From contig VWZF01005260.1 of assembly GCA_013396755.1 (NCBI GenBank), positions 496,001-560,000 on the forward strand: a stretch of DNA of 64,000 bases, read 5' to 3'. Both the position numbers and the translations under genes were made by a program. Origin of the DNA: Sclerurus mexicanus (lineage: Eukaryota > Chordata > Aves > Passeriformes > Furnariidae). This document shows positions 1 through 11,744 of the stretch, one piece after another (the stretch's first letter is position 1; the number at the start of each line of letters is the position of its first letter). A model generated the notes under the pieces. It saw only the letters and a list, made by a program, of their open reading frames with translations, had not been told where the DNA came from and ran no database searches.

Positions 1-1290
1 TTTACACACCTGTAGCACACCCAAATGACCTAGAGTAACCCCAAAATGCTCATTGATTGACTCACAGTTGTTCTGCAACCTAAAGTAACACCAAAGTGCT
101 CAGCAGAGAGTCAGTTTGAACTGTGAAATCCCAACAACATATTGTAAACCCAAAATGACCTAGGAGTAAACCCAAGGAATTAGAGTAAACCAACAACAAC
201 CTCGAATAACCCCAAAGAACTGGAGCAACCACAAAAATGACCTGGAGTAACCACAAAGACTTAGAGTAACACTAAAATGACATCAAGTAACTCCTAAATA
301 CTCATTGGTTGACAAAAGTAAACTCAAAATGCCCTAAAGCAATGCCCAAACTCCTCTGCAGAGAGTGGCTTTGAACTGCAGTAACCCAAATGACCTATAG
401 TAATCCCATGAGATAGAGTCCCAAAATGACATCACGTAACCACAGAATGACCTGCAGTAAAGCCAAAATGTCCTGGAGTAACCCAAGAATGACCTGGATT
501 AAAAAATAATGACCTCAAGTAACAACAGAAAGAAATTGAGTGATCCAAAAATGACCTTCAGAAACCCCATTGACCTTGAGTTACCCCAGAATTATATGGA
601 GAAACCTCAGAATGAGCTGGAGTAACTCTAGAATTACTTAGAGTAATACCAGAATGACCTTGAGTAACCCCAAAATGACCTGGAGCGACCCCAGAATGAC
701 CCATTTTGACCCCAGAATGACCTCAAGGAAGCCCAGAATGACCTCAAGGAACACCAGAATGACCTCGAGTAACCCCAAAATGAACTCAAATAACCCCAAA
801 ATGACCTGGATTGACCCCAGAATGACCTCAAGCAACCCCTGAATTACCTTGAGTAACCCCACAATGACCTCCAGTAAACCCTGAATGACCTGGAGTAACC
901 TGAGAGTAACCTGTAGCAACCCCAGAATGACCTGAAGTAATTTCAGAATGATCTGGAGTGACCTCAGAATGACCACCAGTAACACCTTAATGACCTAAAG
1001 TAACTCCAAAATTACCTGAGTATCACCAAAATTACCTGGAGTAATCCCAATGACTTAGAGTAACCTCAAAATTACCTCAAGTAACCCAAATGACTTAGAG
1101 TAACATAAAAATTACCTAGAGTAACCACAAAATGCTTATTTGTTGACCTAAAATAGTCCCAAAGTGACCTAAATTAACCCCAACGTGATCTGCAGAGAGT
1201 GTTTGAACTGCAGTAACCCTAATGACCTAGAGTAACCCCAATTACTTAGAGTAACCTAAAAATTACCTAAAGTAACCCCAATTAGTACAA
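1..1290. repeat. Degenerate 21-bp tandem array (minisatellite/satellite-like), open at left edge
   Basis: The sequence repeats a unit close to AGTAACCCCAGAATGACCTGG, 21 bp long and imperfect. It is most regular between about 640 and 1000, where neighbouring copies differ at only a few positions, and looser on both sides. The array already runs at position 1, so its left end is outside the window, and it fades near 1290 into ordinary AT-rich DNA. Three times the regular pattern is broken by a longer module: a 'ctcattgattgac'-like motif (about 47, 298 and 1132) followed about 55 bp later by 'gcagagagt..ttgaactg' (about 101, 356 and 1189), suggesting a higher-order unit. Because 21 bp is seven codons, reading frames through the array stay open on both strands and give seven-residue repeat peptides; I regard these as artefacts. 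I do not recognise the family. Confidence 0.9.
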
Positions 1291-2318
1291 ACCAAAAAGG
1301 CTGAAGGCCATTTCTGCTTCTTAATCTGAATTTTATTTATTTATATTTAAGTTCATTCACTAGTAAGTGGAACACTAGAAAGTAAAAATACAGAAACCTG
1401 TATTGGCTCAGATTACCTAAATTTTCCGTTGTGAATTTATAGAGGATTTAGGCTATTACAAAAATCAGGATATTCAAAGGCTTTGTAATCAAAATGACAG
1501 AAAAAGCAGCTGTGAAAATTAAGAGCAAAGTGACACAAAAGAGTCACTTAGTATTCCAAAGGAGAAACATTACTAAAGCAGTGCACCACAGGAAAACTTT
1601 TCATATAGTACCTTAGGAAAAATGGAGATGAGTTCTGGTTTTAATACATGATTCAGTTTCTCTCTCCATAGGGTGCAAAACCACCAGGCTCTGTAAATCT
1701 GCGTTGAGATTCCAAAATAATATTGGAGATTCCTATTGAAAGCCATTTAACCTTCTTCCTGGCAAGACAGCACCATAAAATATGTCCCATCAGAGGCATA
1801 TCCAGTGATTTCTAAAAAAGTGCAGTAATGGAATTTCTATCATCATGGACATGATCTTAAAACCTATCTCGGAAAAGAAAAAGGGAAGTAGAAGAAGGAG
1901 GAAGGTGCTCTGTCATGTTGAGTTTTGTCAAAGGTCCATGCAGCCCTCACTTAGACTTTCGGTCTTTGCTGCCCTCATGTGGCTGGTAGGCTTAGGAATC
2001 CTTTCAAGGTGGGAAAGAGGTCTCAGTGTGTTCAAACATGGGACAGGCGGACTTTTGTTACAGTAGATTCAAACTCTGCAGGACCCCATGGGGTTTCATT
2101 ACACTTAGAAACAGTAAGTATGCATAAAGAAACAAGTTATAGTCATAGCAGAGATTCCTGTTTCAGTTCTTATTTATATTTGTAAAGATTTATTTTTTTG
2201 ATATACCATGCATACACATTTATTTTTCCATGTGTTTTGATAATAAAAATAATATGTTGTCAATTAATCCTGAAATATTAAGGTTAATTCCTACTATCAG
2301 TAACAAACCAGTACATTA
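1291..2318. other. Unassigned AT-rich noncoding DNA
   Basis: No gene or recognised repeat is seen here. The only open frames are short (60-73 codons) with no similarity I recognise. Confidence 0.6.
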
Positions 2319-2548
2319 CTTCCCTTCCCTTCCCTTCCCTTCCCTTCCTTCCTTCCTTCCGAATTCCTTCCGAATTCCGAATTCCTTCCTTCCGAATTCC
2401 TTCCTTCCGAATTCCGAATTCCTTCCTTCCGAATTCCTTCCTTCCTTCCAAATTCCTTCCTTCCGAATTCCGAACTCCTTCCTTCTTCTTTCTCAGAAAC
2501 AAAGGCTTCCTTCCGAATTCCTTCCTTCTTTCTCAGAAACAAAGGCTT
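2319..2548. repeat. Pyrimidine-rich CCTTC / GAATTCC compound simple repeat
   Basis: A run of CCTTC and CCTT units passes into alternating blocks of CCTTCC and GAATTCC, so the EcoRI word GAATTC recurs many times in about 170 bp. The right end holds a separate 40-bp-period duplication: 'ttctttctcagaaacaaaggctt' occurs near 2486-2508 and again at 2526-2548. The + strand is almost purely pyrimidine apart from the GAA triplets. Long open frames across it on both strands (Phe/Pro/Ser-rich on +, Lys/Glu/Arg-rich on -) result from the low complexity. Confidence 0.9.
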
Positions 2549-4009
2549 ACACACAAATTATCTTACTGTCAACAGTGAGACTTCCACGAACTCTAGAAGA
2601 CCTATGTTGTATTTTTAATTCCAACTGAAATTTAAAAGGAATACTCAATTTCATATAAGTGCAAATATAAGACCTGTACAGTCTGCAACAACACACTGAC
2701 TCACACCAGTTCTTCCCTCTATTCTTCTCAACAAATCAAAGGGTTGCCAGCAATAGTTCTTGTAGGCATTTATTTATTTACTTGCCTTGTGCTTTTCAAC
2801 TACTCTTGTGGAAAAGGACTATTATTCAGAAAATCTGCAACTATTTTAAGAAGCATGACATCAGGATGTATGGTGTTTAGCCTAGCTGTAGAATCTGTAG
2901 TGTTGTACTGGCATCAGAGATAATGGTTCTTTCTATAATAAAGTCACTTCAGCTTGCCCAAAACTTTTCAGAAGTAAGAATAAACCAATTCAACAGTCAA
3001 ATACTAGCTCACAAGAAATCAATAGGCTCCCACGTCTTTTCAGGTTTGTCACTGACTGCAAGGATAAGCTTGAATCCTAAAACAACACTGTTTGAGGCAC
3101 ATTGACACTGTGGAGGGCTCTGTGCACTTCACAAATATAAACTAATAGCAAGCATCCAATGATGGCTCTCCACATTTCTTGTATTTCGTGTAATGCTTTT
3201 TCCTGCTAAGTGCTTGCAACTTTATTAAGAGTAATAGATGGAATTCAGCTATGAAAAAGGTGCTGAACATTCCAAGTCAGCAAGAGTTGTAATAGCTTGC
3301 TTATGAGACAGATTTAACTGTGGTAGAGTTTATCAGAGGCTTCAAAGAGGAAGAACTTTCTGAATCAAGATAAAAGAAAAATTCTATACTGATGTGGGAG
3401 GCAAGGTATGGATCCTGCAAGGTGGTTGCATGTCAGCCAAGAGTTGCACATCACCTTACAGAAACGTTGAATTTCCAAACTTGCCTCTAGTACTGACTTC
3501 TTGTTAGGATAAAAGTTAATGCCCACAGTGGGACCAGTTTCTTAGACTTCTAAGCAACTATGCGCAAAACTAAAGCAGGCACAAAGCACATCAGGTTCCA
3601 ACAGCGGCTTTTCTCACTTCCCACCTGGCATATTCTGCATCAGAACTTGACGCACATGAATCTCAGTATGACTGGAAATAGGCAGCCCAAAGCATCCAGG
3701 AATTTAGAAATTTCCAGTATCCTTGGGTACATATTTATTTTTGGAAACTATGATGCTTTCAGAACAGTAGCGTAATTTTTTTTTTTAATGAAATCAAACA
3801 GTCAAATATTAACACTTCTCTCAGAATAGAAATTACAAGCTCTGACTGGCACTTCTTTAGGCCAGACTCACATTTCATGTTGAGATAATCTTTTTTGACA
3901 TCAGTTTATTCTAATAATAAAGAAATATTCTTAGGTTGGTTTATGAATTTTTAAGTAAACATAATTAATCGGTATTTAACAACTATAAAAATATTATTCT
4001 TTGTATGCC
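2549..4009. other. Unassigned AT-rich noncoding DNA
   Basis: No gene, RNA or recognised repeat is seen. The reading frames at 2923-3105 and 3560-3775 are short and unrecognised. Confidence 0.55.
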
Positions 4010-4062
4010 CAGCTTTTGTGGGGTTTTGTTTGTTTATTTTGTTTTGTTTGCTTTTACTAAAT
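4010..4062. repeat. T/G-rich low-complexity tract
   Basis: A GTTTT/GTTT-type tract lies just upstream of the LTR that begins near 4090. It may be unrelated simple sequence or a degraded edge of that element. Confidence 0.6.
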
Positions 4063-4089
4063 TATTTGGTTTGTGTGGACAAGTTTTCA

Positions 4090-5018
4090 TTGCAAGGGTT
4101 CATGGGGGTGGCTTCTGTGAGAGGTTGCTAGAAGTTTCTCCCATATCTGACAGAGCAAATGACAGCCAGATCCAAGAGAGACTTTATGCTGGCCAAGGCC
4201 AAGTACATCGGGCTCCGGGACAGAATATTTAAGAAGGGGTAAAGTTAGCAACTGTAGCCAGAGAGGAGTGAGAATATATGAGTGGACAGCTCTGCAGATA
4301 CCAGGGTCAGTGAAGAAGGAGAGGGAGAAGGTGCTCCAGGTTCTGGAGCAGAGATTCCTTTGCAGCCCATGGAGGTCCATGGTGGAGCAGAGATCCACCT
4401 ACAGCCCATGGAGGACCCCACACTAGAGCAGATGGACACCTGAAGGAGGCTGTGACCCTGTGGGAAGCCTGTGCTGAAGTAGGGTCCTGGCAGGACTGCT
4501 GAACCCATGGAGAGAGGAGCCTAGAGTGGAGCAGGTTTGCTGGCAGTTGTGATACTGTGGTGGACCCACTTTGGAGCAGACTGTTCCTGAGGGACTGCAC
4601 CCTATAGAAAGGGACCATGCCAGGGCAGTTTACAAAGAACTGTACCCTGTGGCAGGGCCCCCAAGCTGAAGCAGGGGAAGAGTGCGAGGAAGAAGCAGCA
4701 GAGAGAACATGTGATGAATTAATTGATCGCAGTTCTCATTCCCCATCCCCCTATGCCTTTGCAGGAGAGGATGTAGAGAATTCAAGAAGAAAGTTAAGCC
4801 TGGGAATAAGTGAGGGGAGGGAGAAACACATTTTTAAGTTTTGGAGTTATTTCTCATTCCTACACTGATTTCATGGGTAATAAACTAAATTAATTTCCAC
4901 CAATCAAGTCTCTTTTGCCCCTGACAGCAGTTGGTTAGTGATCTCTCCCCTGTCCAGCTGAGTGGAATGACGGAGTGTCTTTGATGGGCACCTGGTGTCC
5001 AGCCAGAGTAAAATCACC
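4090..5018 (+). mobile_element. Endogenous retrovirus LTR (avian ERV, ERVL-like group), probably solo
   Basis: This GC-richer island shows LTR organisation on the + strand. A TATA-like TATTTAAG sits at 4226-4233, followed by a GA-rich stretch, a block of repeated 'ggagcag'/'gcagcccatggagg' words (4340-4640), and a polyadenylation signal AATAAA at 4879-4884 with a U5-like tail ending near 5018 ('cacctggtgtccagcc'). I recognise this arrangement from a common bird ERV LTR family, but the exact family is not assigned. No gag, pol or env coding sequence is next to it, so a solo LTR is likely. Both edges are approximate, and no clear target-site duplication was found. A diverged relative lies at 50910-51866 in the same orientation. 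Confidence 0.75.
4344..4421 (+). repeat. 39-bp tandem duplication inside the 4.1-kb LTR
   Basis: Two adjacent copies starting 'tggagcagagat' at 4344 and 4383 are similar along their length, each containing 'cagcccatggagg'. Looser 'ggagca' modules follow up to about 4640, so this part of the LTR looks built from repeated segments. Confidence 0.75.
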
Positions 5019-8000
5019 GAAACTACTTGTGACACATGATCCAATTTAGAATTCCAACCATCAGAGTTCTTTGATTTAGAACCAATTTTCTATTCAGCCA
5101 TACAGAACACAGACTTTTAGTTATAAATTATAATTCAGTTGATGGACAGCTCTCATAATACTTTATTCTAAATAGAAGGAACTTTCCAAGATTATGTTAG
5201 GAGTCCTAAGGGAAACTTTTATTAATTTGGAAAAGGTCAAAACATTTGATTTTATAGGAAGGAAAAAAGAAGATAAAAAAAAGGAAGAGGTTATTTTACA
5301 GAGATATTCTCTATACAGCAATTTCAAACACAGTCTGTCTCTCTCTCTTAGGCCCCTCTTTCACTTTTTTGGTAGTTAAAGGGATCCTTTTGGTGTCAGC
5401 TTCCTCAAAAATATTGCATAAGCTTATTAAATCAATATGTGAAGACATTTAAAATGTCCTTAAAACATTATTTTGTTATGAAGAAATAGCACCATTTATT
5501 GAGTTCTGTGAACTGGACATAGAAACTGTTAAAATTGTGTGTATACTTTACTGTGTTAACACAGGAAAATTGAATTGCTTCATAACTCCTACTAGAGAAA
5601 TATGAATATGAAGAAGTTCCAAGAGAAATGATTAAAATATTTGCAGTAGTAATATTGCTAGTATGTGATAACAATTTTTAGTGAACAAATTTATGTTATT
5701 TGGCCTGCATCATGAAGTTTTATATACACAAAAGAACCTAACCCAGCAGTGAGTCACTGTAGGATATTTCTTCACTGCTTCTTGAAAAGGAACAAGGAAA
5801 ACCCATCCAACGATTTTGAATATAAGGAGAAATTTCAGCACAGAGAATGGTGACAAATACCTTCAAAATTCCTCATAAAGTCAACAAAACTTTAATCTTT
5901 TCCAAAAACACATGGGAGAAGTGAGGCAAGCTGTGGTTTTCAGTCATTTCAGGGGATACAGATGTCTTTGCTAGGAACCTGGTGAACTGGGGGAAAAAAA
6001 AAAGGCCATAAGGTTCAGATCCTATTGTCAGGGGGTTGTTCAGATAGATGATTTTTGTTCCTATGTAGATCTCAGAAGTTGCATAAATCTGGATTTTGAA
6101 CTGATTGACTACAGCTCTCAATGAATAATGGCAGAAAACTCTTAGGCTTTTTTCAGAGCAGTGAGCATTATATGACAAATACTGCTGAAGCAGTGTAAAT
6201 GTACTTTTTCCATTTATTTTGAGGCTGATTTTGTAGACTCATAATTTCTGGAGACATCTGTGGCAAAATGTCAGCAATCAATAGATAAAATTTTACATTA
6301 TGATGTGATTTAAATTTTACCTGTGACCTTTCAAAGATCCTCAGCACTGAACTGTGTTGTTATTAATACTCAGGGATAAATTAGGGGTTTTTTGTTTATC
6401 TCAAAAATTTTCTTAATCTAAATTACTGTCCTAAAGTGGGAGTCTTTAACCTGTTTTATTCTCATTAATACTACATAAAGTAAACAAAAAGATTTAGTAT
6501 TTACCTTTTTAAGATGTTTTTTCCTTTTTTTTTTCTGTGCAATCCATTAGGAATATTGAAAAGTAAACAAAACCAGCTCAGAACACACAAAACAGAACAG
6601 TAAACAGTTCAGTAAAACTGAACTCAAGGAAACACCATGCAAGATACAACCTATTGCCACAAAACTTTCTGAGAAACCCCATGAGGTACAAACATACTTG
6701 TTCCGTATTTTCTAAGTTCAGCCACACAATTCCTGAAGGTTACTTACTGTGCAATATATTTTCTATGTTAGACATTAAAAAAGAATTGGTTTCCTGGAAC
6801 CATCATTTGGCAAAAGTAACTTCAACATAGTCAGATTTTGAAAGTCAGGATGATAACTCCTGTTACTTACCCTGAAACTTTTCTTCCTGTGAACCAACAA
6901 AGTGTTCACTATAAGCACTTTTGATGCATTCTTAAATCATCTAAGACAAGTCCTGCTATTATTATCAAACCATTTTTATAAATGTTACAAAGCACAGCAA
7001 CATTGCATCTGCTGTTCCTTTGGGATTTTGTAGATGTGCATGACCTTGGTTTCAGTGCCCTCTGCACTGACCAAAAGCCATGAGAATGTAATTTGCTTTG
7101 GCTCATTGTAGATCAGAGCTTAAAAACGCTGTAAGACTTTCTCTGGAAACCAGTGAGAAGACAATGAAGGTATCAGAGCACAGGTTTTATGCGCTTTCTA
7201 ATAGGAAGTCAGGTTACCAAACAAATATATCCTTCTTCCCCTCTGATTTCCCACTGGGTTGTTTTATGTAGCTGCTAATAACATGTACCAATTGCCTGCA
7301 GTGAGAAGGGCAGAGATGGCTGCCGCTGTCCCTGCTACTGTAATGAGGATGATTTGTAAGAGCAAAGAGGAAGAAAACTTTCATTTTGACTTGATTTGGT
7401 AAAGTGCTTTCACACAAGCCTTTTAGGCACATCGGTAATCTGTTCAATTCTCCAAGACAAAAATCATGTTAACAGTAGGAATTTGTCCATGCTGAAACGA
7501 GGCCATGAATGGATGGCAAACACAGATCAAAATGATTTTTCTCACACTCATAAAACTCAATTGTTTTCCATTTACCTGATTGATAAGTTGGACTCCATTG
7601 TAGAGGTCCCACTGGCTACTGTGAGACTATGAACAACAGATCAACAATCAGTGGCTCCATGTGGGAAGACAAGTTTTTGATGTATTTTAGTATGTTAGAA
7701 AATCTCTCCTGCTGCCTGTTTTAACATGTAGGACAGTGAACTATAAGGATTAATGACCTGAACTCAAATACAGAGATTTTATTTGAGCACTGAGCAGAAA
7801 GAATTGTTACATAATCTAGCTGAAGTTATCACCATTGTACAGGCATTTATCAATGTGTCCATATCTTCTGCATCAGGAATGAATATGTGTGTGAAAAAAA
7901 AAAAGAATATTCTCTTTGCTGCACCATAGTAAACAATTAAAAAATATAATAGAACTATTACAGGTATGTTATAAAACTATATATTTCTGTCTTTTTCTCT

Positions 8001-11000
8001 TTCTTGAACAGGAACAGCTTCATTCTCTACCTCAGAAATTAATGAATCCCTGATAAAACTGTTTCTCAGTGGTAAACAAGCTAATCAATATGCCAAAATT
8101 AGTGTCTAAAAGAATAATGACCTGCAGACTTTAAAAGCATAGAGGAGATGTTGGTTGGGGGAAAAAAAAAAAAAAGGTATTTAATTGCACATATTGCATA
8201 CTGCTTTCCTCTCTGGTTCTCAGGATCATTTAGTTTCCTTCTTTATTCTGAAACAAGTCAAGATTCTCCAGTGAGTAATGCAGCTTCATCTTAGTCCAGC
8301 TGTTTTCACTGATTGAGAGCATCTGAAGTGAGCAGGTGGGTAGCTTAGGTGTCACAGTTCAGTGTTGTAAAATAAGAGGAATAATTCTAGATTTCAGGGG
8401 ATATTTTCAAAGGTTCATTATTAGCTAAATAAAAACACCCAAAAGAAACATCCAGTTCCATGATGTCTCTTAAATTCTCAATGTTGTAATTCCATCATCA
8501 TTATAACAGAAATAATCCCACTACTTTGTCTCTCAGGATTCTCTGGATACTTTATTTTTCTTGTCTGATTACCAGCAGTGTGCCTATCATATGTACCAGT
8601 CTGACAGCCTCAGTTTTACACAAATAACTGTGAAATTCAGACAATCCATTCATTTGTTAGTTGTTCAATAACACAAATCACTCAAAGAATGCTTCTCCTT
8701 TAAAGCTGAGAAAAAGAGTGCCTTCTTATTTCAGAGGAAGGAGGAAAAAATGTATCAGTTTTTAGGAAGCACTTAACTTTTGAAGTGAGTGAGAAAATAA
8801 AAGGATGTAAACAAAGTGAAACTGTACCACTCATCAGTGGAAGTATATTTGTCAAATATATTTTTCTTTTATTTTTCCTGATCAGCAATACTTTTTTTTT
8901 TTTTACTTTAAATTTTTGAATCAATTCTGCAACCAGAGATTAAAAATGAACTGATAAAAAGTATGGCCCAACTTCAGAGAAATACTATAGTTATTCACAC
9001 TGTTTGTAAATGTTTGATTACAAATGTAATTACTCTCTGCTCTTCCTGCCCACTGACAGGATTCATATAAACCAGATTTTCTTTTTTTCAACATTTTCAG
9101 ATAAACCTTCTAGGCAAACAAGGACAAAATTTCATTTTAAAACAACAGAAACACTTATATTTTTAAAAGCAGATTTTCTACAAAATACACAAGCTATTGG
9201 TCTCTGTGACAGCAAATAGGATGTGTATATACACATGCAAAACCCATGCAATGCTTGTTTTGATGAATACAGGAAAGAATATCATACATGTCTCATGGGC
9301 TTAATCTTGGTTGGCGTAAGTTAGTGCATAGTCATAACAAAATAAATTGGTCTAAAACAACTTTCACAATCTCAGATTTCAACCTGCTGCCAAAAAGCTA
9401 TTTTTGAAAGCAGTTTACAAAGTGATTTTAAACATTCTTCTGAAGAACACAAGGCTACAATTACAAAATGTTCTTCTTATGCTGCAGTTTCTCTAAGAGA
9501 GAATTTCAGCTTTCAATATTTCTAGAAGAATGAAAAAGATGATATGGCTTTTCTTGTACTTTGCATTTTATTTCTCTAAGCTCTTTAAATAGATGAACTT
9601 GATTTCTCTTTGCTAAGTGTTAATTCAATTGTATGTGTCTATGACAAATGTGTACAGCTTTAACAGGAAAACCTTAGCAGTGAGAAATAGATAACAAAAT
9701 CTTACATTTGTATTATTGCTAATACCTCTAAGATACTTTTAATAAGGTTTATTTTGAGTGTAAAGGCCAGTAGAATACAAGGTGAAAATGTTTCAAATTT
9801 CAGAAACTATTCAGCAGGAGATGCTCACAATCACAATATATTTGAGAATAAATACTTAAGTTATATGTGGAAGGTAAACAATTCTTTTAACTGAGTTTAA
9901 GGATTATTTGTTAGTTTGATCTGTATACAGAAATTCCCTGTATATTTTAGATATAAACCCACTTCTTCCAGGAAGTGGTGAAGACTGGGCTTTATACATC
10001 CTGTAGTACAGTTTCATTTTGGTACTTCAATTTCTGCACAGCAAATACTGATGAGCGTGCTTTAGGAGACTTCAAGCCACACATACTGGCTTCACTGGAA
10101 AGTAGTCATGCAATTTTAATAATGTAAAAATGTGGTCTTAATCAAGCAAAGCAATAACATTCCAAATAAATGAAATCTTTATGCATTGCTAATATGGACC
10201 ATCAGCTATCTAACCCACAGATTCATACACACAGTTATCTTCAATGACCTGAGCACATGTCCACTGCTAAGGGAACATACTTTTCCAAGTTGTTATATAA
10301 AGCATAGCAAAGTAATAGACACCTTTAGACGAAGATCTGTGTGCCAACCAGAAGCGCCCAGACTTACCACCCCGACAGAATTACACTGCTTAACAAAGGC
10401 TTTCTGTATATTCTGCTTACTGTGCCTGTCACTTTATCTTCATATCTATCAGAGTACTAAAATCCCATGCCTCCTCTGTTTATTTATCCCTTTCCCCTTA
10501 AGTGTTTGCCCTCTATTTCGAAATCTAGCATATCCCACTTATTCTGTCTTCAATGCAGCAACATTTTATCATTTGTTTCTCAAATTGCTATCCTATCTTT
10601 CTTACTCACCAAACTGGTTAAAAGCCATACAATCATGCTCTTTTTAGCTTTTGTACTCTTTCCCTCTAGCTAGGTGGAAAACAGCTACAATGGAAAATGT
10701 CCTTATTTGTCCCTGTGCCAAATTATCTTTTCTTCCATTTTGACAACAGCAACTCAATAGCTTTAGAAAAAGTGTAACCAGAAGCAGGGTTGGGTTGAGG
10801 GGGTACACAAACTGAACTGCAATACTCTGTGCTTGTGAGTTAGAAAAGAAAAATGATTGGATGTTTACTTAAAATTTTCTTTACATAAAATTTTCTTAGT
10901 TTAATAAGATACATTTAATGGAAAATAACTCTGAGAAAAAGTAGTCAGTCCCTCATTTTTGGTACATTAATCACTCAGGCTTTCGTAATACTCATCTCAT

Positions 11001-11077
11001 GTATCTCTCTTTACATCTCTCATCCATTTCAGTCTTCCTTCTCCATTCTGTCGGCATTGTACGATAGTATGTAACTC
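5019..11077. other. Unassigned AT-rich noncoding DNA
   Basis: About 6 kb with no gene or interspersed repeat that I can name. It contains only short A-runs (about 7894-7906 and 8162-8175), a small CT tract near 5336-5350 and a T-run near 8891. The longest open frame (10186-10647, 153 codons) is hydrophobic, lacks any motif I recognise and lies in AT-rich DNA; I treat it as chance. Confidence 0.55.
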
Positions 11078-11744
11078 CATGCACCAGAACAGGCTGGGGG
11101 CTGACCCGGTGGAAAGCAGCTCTGTGAAGAAGGACCTGGTGGACAACAAGCTGTGCATGAGCCAGCAGTGTGTCCTTGTGGCCAAGAAGGCCAATGGGAT
11201 GCATGAGGAAGAGCATTGTCTGCAGATTGAGGGAGGCAGTTCTGCCCCTCTGCTCAGCACTAGTGAGGCCACATCTGGAGTGCTGTGTCCAGTTATGGGC
11301 TCCTCAGCACAAAGAGACATGGAGCTCCTGGAGTGTGTCCACTGGAAGACATCAAAGGTAACTGAGGAACTGGAGCATCTCTCTTATGAGGAAAGGCTGA
11401 GGGAGCTGGGCCTGTTCAGCCATGAGAAGGGACGATAGAGAGAGACCTCATCAATGTCTGTGTAAGCATCTGAAGGGAGGGTGCCCAGAGGATGGAGCCA
11501 GGCACTTCTCAGTGTTGCCAAGAGGCAATGGGCTGAAACCAATGCACAGAAGTTCCACCTGAATATGAGGGAGAACTTTACTGTGCAAGTGACCGGACTG
11601 GAACAGACTGCCAGATATTAAAGAACAATCTGGATGCAGTTCTGTGCCATGTGCTCTAGGATGATCCTGTTTGAGCGGGAAGGTTGGACCAGATGACCCA
11701 CTGTGACCGTTCCAATCTTACCCATTCCATGCTTCTGCAATTCT
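11078..11744 (+). mobile_element. CR1 LINE, 3' fragment
   Basis: The piece carries a series of CR1 landmarks in order: 'gtgaagaaggacctggtggacaa', 'atgagccagcag', 'aagaaggccaatggg', 'ctgctcagcactagtgaggcc', 'ctggagtg.gt.tccag', 'tatgaggaaaggctgagggagctggg', 'gtt.gaccagatgaccc' and a terminal 'cccattccatgcttctgcaattc'. This is the end of the reverse-transcriptase frame plus the 3' UTR, truncated at the 5' side as is usual for CR1. The stretch near 11610-11640 appears to lack part of the usual '...gaggttgtggagtctcc' block, consistent with an internal deletion. Open frames through it are short and interrupted. Confidence 0.92.

Noticed and set aside
1..1290. CRISPR-like array
   Set aside because: The repeats are contiguous and degenerate with no unique spacers, and the window is from a vertebrate genome.
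2230..2628. 132-codon frame rich in Phe, Pro and Ser
   Set aside because: It is generated by the CCTTCC/GAATTCC simple repeat.
10186..10647. 153-codon hydrophobic frame on the + strand
   Set aside because: It has no recognised motif, is rich in Leu/Ser/Cys/Phe as expected of pyrimidine-rich DNA, and shows no exon or promoter context.
11078..11438. 119-codon frame in CR1 at 11 kb as a gene
   Set aside because: The peptide comes from CR1 sequence, with no start context of its own.
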